Assembly (NCBI GenBank): GCA_026119935.1
Contig: JALRMH010000003.1
Location: 806,001-870,000 of the forward strand
Source of the DNA: Endothia cerciana
Taxonomy: Eukaryota > Ascomycota > Sordariomycetes > Diaporthales > Cryphonectriaceae
Length of the DNA: 64,000 bases
Reading direction: 5' to 3'
Below, one piece after another: positions 56,267-64,000 of this stretch; position 1 is the stretch's first letter; each line of letters begins with the position of its first letter. The position numbers and the translations under genes are program-made. Under the pieces are notes generated by a model. That model saw only the letters and a list, made by a program, of their open reading frames with translations, did not search any database and was not told the DNA's origin.

Positions 56267-59200
56267 ATGCCCCCCTCTCTCGCGCGTAAGGTGATCATAG
56301 CCGCCGCGGTAGACGGACTATTCATACAGCCCTTGTCTACCAGGAAAGAGCAGAGGTCATCCTCACCCGTCAAGATACGCTATGGTGATGCTGCTGTCTC
56401 GTTCGCATCGCGGGATTCCAGTCCGGACCTGTCTGAGCCGAACTCGTCTTTTGAGGCCTTCGGAATTGTTGGTACGTTTTATGCGCAGACCAGGAACCAC
56501 TCCCGAGATTGTCTTCAATGTTCTCTCGGTGACCCGCTCGAGCAACAACTCACAGTCAGGCAGGGCTTGTGACCGTCTCCCACTTCAGTTACCTCGTGTC
56601 CATCACGCGCCGCCAACAAGTCGCTTCCATCCGGGGCCTCCCCGTCTATGTCGTCACCGAGGTCGCCCTGACACCCTGCTCCTCGTACAATGATGCGACC
56701 GAATCCATCGCGAAGACCGCGACACATCTATATATAAAGACCGGTGGGGAGACAGCCGGAGACGAGTCTGACACGGACACGGACATCGACGCCCAGTCCA
56801 TCAAGAGCGATGAGGTGCCCACCGACGATGAGGAGCCCGTCACGGCAGACGGCCAGGAGAAAGGCCCCGCTGGCAAGGCGGGGCCCGCGGGCAGTGTCGT
56901 TCAGGATGTAATGTCCCGACGGGGGAGCTACGGCCGCTTTGCGCAGCGCTGGTTCAGTAAGAGTGGGTGGCAGCAGGAGTCGAAGCGGAACATGGGCCTG
57001 AGCCGGTCGGAGGAGGCCGTGAACGTCCTAGATAAGGACAAGACCAATGAGACGTCCGGTGCGGAGGCAACAGAAGACCCGAAGGCTCCCGCCGCGACCA
57101 GCGAGGATAAGTCTGCGCCTGACGCCGCAGGCGTGCCGGTCAAGGAGGCCAAGGAGAAGGGCATGGCGCCGCCGACATTGTTGCCGAAGCTGCTGCGGAC
57201 GACACAGATCATGTTCGGCTCGTCGCAGAGCTACTACTTCTCGTATGACTACGATCTTACGCGCAGTGTGGCAAGGCAGCCGCGAGATGGCGCGCAGCCG
57301 GATGTGCCGCTGCATCAGAAGGTTGACCCGATGTACTTCTGGAATCGGAACGTGTTACGGCCCTTCATCGACGCGGGCGTCAATTCTCTGGCGCTGCCGC
57401 TTATGAAGGGCTTTGTTGGGCAGAGGACCTTCACAGTCGACAGCGAGCCGCTGCAGGTGGATGAATTCAGGGACTCGGTAGAGATGAGGGACTTTGCTGC
57501 GAAGCCAACCAGCACAGAGGGGGATCCAACCTCGCCGCCGAACGAGGCTGTACCTGTGCAGCTGAGGCCGTCGCAAAAGCAGTTCGATCTCACTATTATC
57601 TCGAGGCGGTCCACCAAACGAGCCGGACTGAGATACTTGAGGCGAGGGATTGACGATGAAGGTCAGTATCATTATTCTATGTACACAGTAAACCAGCTAA
57701 TTAGACCACAGGGTCCTGCGCCAATTCGGTGGAGACGGAGCAGATCCTGTCTCACAAGGTTCCAGATCCAGATTCGAAGCTGTACTCCTTTCTCCAAGTC
57801 AGGGGCAGTATACCGGTCTTCTTCACGCAAAGCCCTTATTCCTTGAAACCCTCACCAATATTCCAACACTCGGAGGAGGCGAATTTCCGTGCGCTGAAGA
57901 CGCATTTCGACAGACTTCATCAGCAATATGGGTCCCTCCAGATCGCTAACCTTGTCGAAAAGCACGGCGTTGAAGCACCTATCGGCGAGAAATACCAGAA
58001 AGGGGTCGAAAAATACAACGAGGAGACAACAGAGGCCAACAGGATACCTTTCGAGTGGTTCGACTTCCACGACGCCTGCAAGGGGATGAAGTTCGAAAAC
58101 GTCCAGAAACTCATCGGAACCCTCAAGGACCAGCTCGAAAGGTTCGGCAGTACCATTGAGCAGGACGGCAATATACAAGACCAGCAGAAGGGTGTAATAC
58201 GCACAAACTGCATGGACTGCTTGGACAGGACGAACGTCGCACAAAGCTCCTTTGCGAAGTTCGTGCTGGACTCGCAACTTAACGCACAGGGATTCGATAT
58301 GACGGCACAACAGGACCAGGTGAACTCGTGGTTCAATACGTTGTGGGCGGATAATGGTGATGCTATCTCCAAGCAGTATGCATCCACCGCGGCCATGAAG
58401 GGCGATTATACCAGGACGAAGAGGAGAGACTACAGAGGTGCGTTGACGGATGCTGGGTTAGGGCTGACGAGGTTTTACAATGGGTGAGTGTTCTCTCCCT
58501 TCCACACCGTGCCACGCGTTCCCCAAAGGGCTTTGGCTGATGAGACAACAGCATGGTGAACGACTTCTTCCTCCAAGCTACAATTGACTTCCTCCTCGGC
58601 AACGTGACCTCCCTGGTCTTTGAAGAATTCGGGGCCAACATGATGACCAAAGACCCTGCAGTGTCTATCCAGAAGATGCGCGAACAGGCCATCGAGCTGT
58701 GCCAGAAGCGGGTCGTGTCTGATGAAAGCGAAGAATTCATCGGCGGCTGGACGTTTTTAAGTCCTGCGGCGACCAATAGTCTTACAGCCACGCCGTTTCA
58801 AGAGATTGTCTTCCTCCTTACGGACACAGCGATGTACCTGTGCCGCTTCGACTGGAACCTGGACAAGGTCTCGTCGTTTGATCGTGTGGATTTGAGCCAT
58901 GTCACCCACATAAAATTCGGCACGTACATCACCTCAACGATCTCGTCCACGCAGACGGACGAGGGCAAGAACGTCGGCCTTGTGGTCACGTACAAGCCGG
59001 GCTCGAGCGACATCCGCCGCGTGAACACCCGTTCCCTATCCAGCGTCAAGGACGGCGGCGACCAGTCCTCGCCCAGGCAAGACCCCAGCACATCTGCGCC
59101 TACCCCTCCCAACGCCGTGCAGAATCGCCTCACCGGCCTCCTCAACCGCAAAGCACCACCCGCACCCGAGACCAAGAGGATAGCCCTCAAGGCGCCCTAC

Positions 59201-59446
59201 GCCAAGTCATCCATCGCAGACAGGAACAGTAGCGGGAGCCGGATGAGCGAGATCCAGCTGGTGACGACGGTGTGCCATGAGATCGAGAGGCTGGCGTTTC
59301 TGAACCAGCCCGTCTCTGGCGCAGCCGATGCAAAGAGGGAGAGTATCGTTGAGGATGGGGAGATTATCAGCTTGGCGGAGGCGAAGAAGAACGTGGGCAT
59401 CTTTGAGACGTTGGGGTATAATCTCAAGAGGCTTGTGTGGGCCTAG
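56267..59446 (+). CDS. Sac1-domain phosphoinositide phosphatase with hSac2 domain
   Basis: Four exons: 56267-56471, 56564-57661, 57712-58483 and 58552-59446. Introns are 50-92 nt and GT-AG, and the product is 989 aa. The N-terminus has VTVSHFSYLVSITRRQQVAS, typical of the Sac fold. An acidic, Ala/Lys-rich insertion spans about residues 165-300. The Sac catalytic region includes SYYFSYDYDLTRSV, DPMYFWNRNVLRPF and the P-loop RTNCMDCLDRTN, giving C-x5-R-T/N at 58209-58229. After the Sac domain comes the hSac2 region (QEIVFLLTDTAMYLCRFDWN, then DLSHVTHIKFGTYITS). Family knowledge: Sac enzymes remove phosphates from PI4P, PI3P or PI(4,5)P2 on endomembranes, and the hSac2 domain is shared with animal INPP5F/Sac2. 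No membrane anchor follows, unlike Sac1 itself. Substrate preference is inferred only. Confidence 0.9.
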
Positions 59447-60462
59447 TAGACCTGCGATGGGACTCGAGGACATAGCCTGGTTTGTGCACGGCTCGTATTC
59501 GTTTCAGCATTACAGCATGATCTTGAGGTGGCTTGGGAATGGAACCGGCTTATACACACAAAGCGGCTGGAGCTGAAGGGGCAGTGAATGGATTTCACAG
59601 AATACAGACGGCGTTTTACCTCGGGCTCCCTGAGCACACAGCACTCTAGATTACACACATAAGCCAAGACAAATATTCAGACCCACAGAGAACCGTGTCC
59701 TGCAGCGGGAAAATGGCTCAATTGGTAGAGCGTCTCGCTGTAATCCCTAGTAGCCCAAGCAGTCCTAGACTGGTCAGTGTCGAGACATGGGCAAGGTGTC
59801 GAACTCCTGAGATGCAAGTACACAGTGACATTGATCAATGTGGCCTTGAGATGCGCGCGGCTTCAGGGGAACTTGGCCCCGGCGAAGATTCTGGGTGGGT
59901 TTAGATCCCGGCCTCTCCGATAACCCTTTTTTTTTTTTTCCTTTCTTTTTCCGCCCGGCCCGCAATCGACCATTCCTTTTCTCTTCTTTATTTATACACT
60001 GAACCTGGGCTTACCCTTCTCGTCGATACCCTTGAAATATGTGTGACATCTCCATAGGGTTCAGTTATCACCACAAGTCTGTCTTCTATCAAACAGCTTT
60101 AGGCCTTTACAAGGACATATCTCTGGTAGATGGAACAAGAGGACGGATATCGCGGCCCCCCCCCCCCCCGCTTTTCCCCACTCTCTTCCCTCTAGACAGT
60201 CCATCCTCTTCATGGATTCTCATGTCTTCGTCCACAGTGCATGCATGTGTTATCAGTGGTGATCCTCAGGGCAGCCGTTTCCGGTCGGTCTGTCCGGGTG
60301 CTAGCTCGAGTCAAAGTATTTCTCGTAGACTATGCGTCCCTCTTGCAACCCTGTGTGGCACTTGGATGTCGAAATTGTTGTACCGTCAGGTCGTTGATGG
60401 CGAGGCCTCACCGAAATCTGTTTCGCTCGGTCCGGGCGGCACGTTCCCGACATTTTTCCTTC
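59447..60462. other. Intergenic region with tRNA-like sequence and homopolymers
   Basis: Holds the tRNA-like element at about 59707-59810, a T12 run at 59928-59939 and C14 at 60156-60169. No protein gene seen. Confidence 0.5.
59707..59810 (+). ncRNA. Degenerate tRNA-Tyr(GTA)-like sequence, probably a tRNA pseudogene
   Basis: An A-box and D-arm, TGGCTCAATTGGTAGAGC, occurs at 59714-59731. The stem TCTCG (59733-59737) and a loop CTGTAAT with anticodon GTA follow. The matching stem CGAGA appears at 59781-59785 after about 36 nt, as expected for an intron-containing tRNA-Tyr. A B-box-like GGTGTCGAACTCC lies at 59795-59807. However, the T-arm does not pair properly, and the seven bases before the D-arm have no 3' acceptor complement. 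A T12 run further on could act as a Pol III terminator. I therefore see a 5'-half-like tRNA with a ruined 3' half. Confidence 0.3.
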
Positions 60463-61605
60463 TCAGTCGTCGCCTTTCCCTTCCCCAAAGCCCCGACGGT
60501 ACAGATGCATCTGGTACCTCATATCCTCCAACGTGATCGGATATCTCAAATCCGGCGCCAGTCTGAACCACACGGACTCCTCCGCCTCGACCTTCTCCCA
60601 GCTCGTGCCCTCCCCTTGCTCCACGCCCAGGAGGACCTTGTCCAGCAGCCATTGCATCGGGTAACGCTTCGCTTCCTTGCCGACGGTTGTCTCGGAGTAG
60701 CTTCCGGGGCTGTCGACGACGAGGAGAAGAGACCCGGGAGGTAGAACGGAGGTCAGGGCGAGGAGAAAGGTGGTGGTCTTGCCGATTCCGCCGGCTGTGA
60801 AGAGCTCATTGAGGGTGAAGAGGAGGGTGACCAGTACAGGCTGTTGGGGCGGGTCGAGTGAGATGAGGGAGGACAGGTCTTCTCTGCTGAGGGCGAGGAC
60901 GTCATGTTGTTTGAATGTCACATCTTGCAGTCGGTTCGGTTCGACGAGTGCCGTGTTTGCTGCTTGTGCCGCTGCGCTGGCGTACTTGGACAGCGGGGGT
61001 GGTGTTGTCAGTCCGGTCCGGAGCTTGTCGACGACGCTCGCCCACGGAGCGACGTCGAGGAGAGTTATCGATCCGGGTGTGTTGGGAGACTGCTGGCTGA
61101 GGTACGATCCTAATGCCGCAAGCTCTGCGGCTGCTCCTCCTATCGCCAGCACCTTCAGGGCTATTCTGCCGCTCTCACCGCCCCCGTTGCCGTCGGCCTT
61201 CTGGGGCTGCCTCCCGCATAGTTCCTCTAGCTGGGGCCTGATGCCCTCCAAGACGGCAGCATAGCACAGTGCCCTTGTGGGACTCCACCGCGCAGCATAT
61301 GCGTCCAAGTAGTCCTCCCTGCCGAAAGCCTGTTCGAAGTTGCGGTTGAAGAGCGCGGCCTTGACTTCCTGGAGCAGCGTGCTGAAATGCGGAGACGTCA
61401 ACACGGAGTCGAACGTAGACTGAAACGTGTTGAGTAGTTTCTGCTGGTGTGCTGTGTTCTGGCGTGGTGGCTGTCCACTCGCGCGCACGGTCTCGCCGGC
61501 TCCGAGTGTTTTACCTCCGCCCGGGGGCCTGCTGGTTTGTTTTTGCGGGCGTGGTCTTGATGGGCCAGGTTTTGTTCCGGACTTGGGTGCAGGTCTCCTG
61601 ACCAT
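60463..61605 (-). CDS. bmt6: 25S rRNA (uridine-N3)-methyltransferase, Bmt6 type
   Basis: Single exon, 380 aa from the ATG at 61605. The frame is open further up to 61929, but MVRRPAPKSGTKPGPSRPRP is the natural basic start. Residues 1-60 are basic and Pro/Gly-rich, fitting nucleolar RNA contact. Then come FNRNFEQAFGREDYLDAYAA and RWSPTRALCYAAVLEGIRPQ. The SAM-binding motif I region is ALKVLAIGGAAAELAALGSY with LLDVAPWASVVDKL. A later segment, VLVTLLFTLNELFTAGGIGK, matches the family's motif around LFTLNELF. Family knowledge: yeast Bmt6 makes m3U2843 on 25S rRNA. The assignment rests on remembered motif order and looks good, but the modified base in this species is inferred. Confidence 0.8.
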   Translation of the reverse strand: MVRRPAPKSGTKPGPSRPRPQKQTSRPPGGGKTLGAGETVRASGQPPRQNTAHQQKLLNTFQSTFDSVLTSPHFSTLLQEVKAALFNRNFEQAFGREDYLDAYAARWSPTRALCYAAVLEGIRPQLEELCGRQPQKADGNGGGESGRIALKVLAIGGAAAELAALGSYLSQQSPNTPGSITLLDVAPWASVVDKLRTGLTTPPPLSKYASAAAQAANTALVEPNRLQDVTFKQHDVLALSREDLSSLISLDPPQQPVLVTLLFTLNELFTAGGIGKTTTFLLALTSVLPPGSLLLVVDSPGSYSETTVGKEAKRYPMQWLLDKVLLGVEQGEGTSWEKVEAEESVWFRLAPDLRYPITLEDMRYQMHLYRRGFGEGKGDD

Positions 61606-63447
61606 CGTGGCCGGTTTGTGTGCTACACGCTCGTAGTGTCCCCGCCACGGGAAAAGCGCTGCCGTCCAGACCTTCCGATCCTGGTTCTGTAGATGCCCTC
61701 TACGCCCGACCGATATACCAATGTCTCTCTCGTCTATGGATACGGTCCGGATGTGAACAGTGGCCGGCTCCGAACTTGACAGAAAAGAGATTCTCCAATG
61801 ACACCCGATTCTGGCGATCCAACGATGTAGTTTAGTATGTAGTTCAGTATGGTCGCCAGGAGTTCTCGTTCGAGTAAGTCGAAGTCGATCTTCTCGATCC
61901 ACACCCTCTCTCAGCCAATCAGCGCACACTTGAGGCAGCTGAATAAACCCTCACCAGCGGCCCCTTACTCCTCTGATGGGGACATTCACCGACACAGACA
62001 GAGAACGAACTATCCTGATGTGCCGGGGTTGGAGTCTGCTGAAGAGGTCTTCGGGGCAGGAGAGATCATCTGGCTATGACATGGTCTCAGCAGGCTCAGA
62101 CGGGTGACTTGCATCTGCAGATCTCTCTCTTCCCTTTGTCCTTGTGTGCTCGGTGGCCCTTGTTCATGCTGCTGTCCGTCGCTAGGATGAAAATGTCCCG
62201 GCTGACGGGAGATCGTCACTGTGGTCCCCCCTAGGCATCACATGCGCTCTGGTTCACAGCAAGCGTGATAGGAGCGGTGGACCGAGAATCCCCAAGGGAG
62301 TTGCTCCAGATCGTAGACCAGGAGGTGTGGTGTCTAGGTCAGCCACAAGCCTCAGTCTCCAGGGCCGGCTGGTAATGTGATGGGCTGAAGCTGCAGAGGG
62401 GCTGAGAGGCACTATGTACGAACCTGATCCAACAAGGGCCCTCGGCTACTGTCGCGCTAGTCAAGGGCTGTGTGGACGGCTATTTAGCTATAGGGGGACA
62501 GGTGGGAGGGAGACAAGGAGGTTGTCAGGAGCCGAGACCAGGATTGTGTGCCATTGGATTTGCAGCTGTTGTCTTCGATTGGGGTTGGCGCGTGAGTGTG
62601 TGTGGCCGTGAGGTTTTGGTGGTGGTTTTTTTTTTGGGGGGGGGGGGGTTTTCTTTATTTCTTTCTTTCCTTCCTCTTCCCCCCCCTTTGCTATTCTTCG
62701 TCCCTTCAGATCACAACCACCCTCGACCACTGCTTGACGTCCAGGCCAATGCTCTCCAGGTGAACCGACCGAGGCCTCTGCAGCATCACAGTGGAGCTCT
62801 TCCATCTCTGGATCACCCCGGCCATGTGAATTGCCGGCCGGCCGGAGCGGGAAAAAAAAAAAAAAAAAAAAACACCCCTGGAGCAGACTGGGCAGCGCAT
62901 TGCTTTTGCGGGTGCTCCTCCAAAGTTGAGATTGACGTCAGGCCCTTTTTTTACCCTGCACCTGAGAACCCCTTCGAGCCAGCCAGTCTCAGGGACTATT
63001 CAGGCCGCATCCCAACAACAACACCAAGAGGTAACACAGTCCTCCCTCTGGACAACCACCTACCTCGCCGACCCAACAGCACATCACCCTCCAGCTAACA
63101 CACCGCCGCCCCTAGAGGGTCCAATGTTAGCACAAGGCGGTTACCTATGAACACCTGCGACGACGTCTCGCCTCCTCCTGACGAACCTGACGATGTCTAA
63201 TACCCCTTTTCAACCTCGTTCCTAGAAGATCACCACCCGACTGCACCCCATCCCTCTCTGTGGTCTTCTTCTCCAGTCCCTCCACCCACCCAAGCGACCC
63301 TCAAACCGCCTGGAATGATCACAGAACACCACGCGACGGCTGTCCATCCCGAGTTCTCCAGGTGACGACGTCACTGACACCCATACCGCGCTGCACATCA
63401 CCTGCTCCTACAGACCCCATCAAGCCTCTGGTGTAAAGACAGTCACC
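61606..63447. promoter_or_regulatory. Divergent intergenic region between bmt6 and a mitochondrial carrier gene
   Basis: Should contain both promoters. Notable are a T/G block with G13 at 62636-62648, A21 at 62852-62872 and a C/A-rich leader from about 63000 to 63440. A plus-strand frame of 208 codons (62472-63098) runs through these homopolymers and is rejected as coding. Confidence 0.45.
62852..62872. repeat. A21 homopolymer
   Basis: Uninterrupted run of 21 A upstream of the second mitochondrial carrier. It is preceded by a short GC palindrome (CCGGCCGGCCGG). Confidence 0.9.
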
Positions 63448-64000
63448 ATGGCCACTGTAAGCCCGACCTCCCTCCCCGCCCTCGCTTCTTCTCTCCTGTC
63501 CTCGTCTGCCTGCTGCGCCCGCGTTACCAACACCGAGTCCTTAGCAAACTAATCAGGCCGTGAAGACACCAAGCGACCTCCCCGCCTCTCCGCCACAACC
63601 CCCTCCTCTCCCCCTCGACTCCTTCCGCCTCTTCGTCTCCCAGCCGGTGGTCGCTGCCTTTTGCGCGGGCGGCGGCGCCGGCGCCGTGTCGCGAACCGTC
63701 GTCTCGCCCCTCGAGCGCCTGAAGATCCTCTTCCAGATCCAATCTGCCGGCCGTGAGGAGTACAAGCTGTCCGTGGGCAAGGCCCTCAAGAAGATGTGGC
63801 AGGAGGAGGGCTGGCGCGGCTTCATGCGCGGCAACGGGACCAACTGTGTCCGCATCGTGCCCTACTCGGCGGTCCAGTTCGGCAGCTACAACTTCTATAA
63901 GCGGCACTTCTTCGAGCCGTATCCCGGTGCCGACCTGGGCGCCCTCATGCGCCTGACCTGCGGCGGCCTCGCCGGCATCACCTCCGTCACCTTCACGTAC
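63448..64000 (+). CDS. Mitochondrial carrier (SLC25), PAPS/CoA-type subgroup, cut by window end
   Basis: The first coding exon is 9 nt (63448-63456, Met-Ala-Thr). A 100-nt GTAAGC...CAG intron with an ACTAAT branch site follows, and exon 2 starts at 63557 and runs out of the window. The visible product has a Pro-rich start (DLPASPPQPPPLPLD). Carrier repeat 1 follows with AAFCAGGGAGAVSRTVVSPL and the signature PLERLKILFQIQ. Next is WRGFMRGNGTNCVRIVPYSA with VQFGSYNFYKRHFF, and repeat 2 begins CGGLAGITSVTFTY. This wording is closest to yeast YPR011C, a mitochondrial APS/PAPS transporter, and to the CoA carrier group (SLC25A42). The choice needs the remaining two repeats. The gene is divergent from bmt6. 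Confidence 0.85.

Noticed and set aside
62472..63098. 208-codon plus-strand open frame
   Set aside because: It runs through T/G and A21 homopolymers, giving poly-Val/Gly and poly-Lys. It has no domain and lies in the promoter region of the carrier gene.
1..64000. Transposon search (terminal repeats, reverse transcriptase, transposase)
   Set aside because: I saw no recognisable polymerase, integrase or transposase motif and no long flanking repeats by eye. Short or heavily mutated copies could escape this inspection.

Overview
The window looks like nuclear DNA of a filamentous ascomycete (Pezizomycotina, most likely a Sordariomycete). The evidence is protein-coding genes with short GT-AG introns (about 50-230 nt) and characteristic fungal families: an Ecm33-type GPI wall protein, a GT62 mannan polymerase subunit, an AA11 LPMO, DUF3176 and a Sac1-hSac2 phosphatase. 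About 17 genes look intact and about 7 loci look decayed. No bacterial-style operon, phage, CRISPR array or rRNA was seen. The genus is not determinable from what I can see.

Layout. 0.7-2.1 kb (-): ecm33-like wall protein, followed by about 6 kb without a supportable gene. 8.0-9.2 kb (-): mag1-type DNA glycosylase. 11.4-12.9 kb (+): anp1/mnn9-type mannosyltransferase, six exons. 14.7-15.1 kb (-): QCR7 of respiratory complex III, divergent from a mitochondrial NAD-type carrier (16.5-17.9 kb, +). 19.8-23.5 kb: a decayed tract with relics of a DUF3176 membrane protein and a fungal LRR/F-box-like protein. 23.8-37.6 kb is the densest part: sae2/ctp1 (+), a ubp3/USP10 deubiquitinase (+), an unrecognised protein with a duplicated domain (+), a DUF952 protein (-) and nup85 (-). 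38.6-45.5 kb is a mixed, degraded region: an interrupted Ser/Thr-rich secreted protein, an amidase relic, one intact small protein, a frameshifted gene and two fragmentary hypothetical loci. 45.9-47.1 kb (-): AA11 LPMO. 49.2-52.7 kb: a putative two-span membrane protein (-) and a protein with Cys-containing repeats (+). 53.5-59.4 kb: class III alcohol dehydrogenase (glutathione-dependent formaldehyde dehydrogenase) and a Sac1-hSac2 phosphoinositide phosphatase. 60.5-61.6 kb (-): a Bmt6-type rRNA methyltransferase, divergent from a second mitochondrial carrier cut by the window end.

The intact genes are mostly housekeeping (wall mannan, mitochondria, DNA repair, nuclear pore, deubiquitination, rRNA modification) and do not form one pathway. 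I saw no convincing biosynthetic cluster or novel defence-like system. The most unusual items are the duplicated unknown domain at 31.5-32.3 kb, whose second copy lies in frame beyond a TAG; a GC-AG intron in nup85; very short first coding exons in two genes; several relics with in-frame stops; and ten long G/C homopolymers, none of them in an annotated exon. Exon boundaries were assigned by hand from GT/AG signals and reading-frame continuity. In most multi-exon genes the summed exon lengths are an exact multiple of three.
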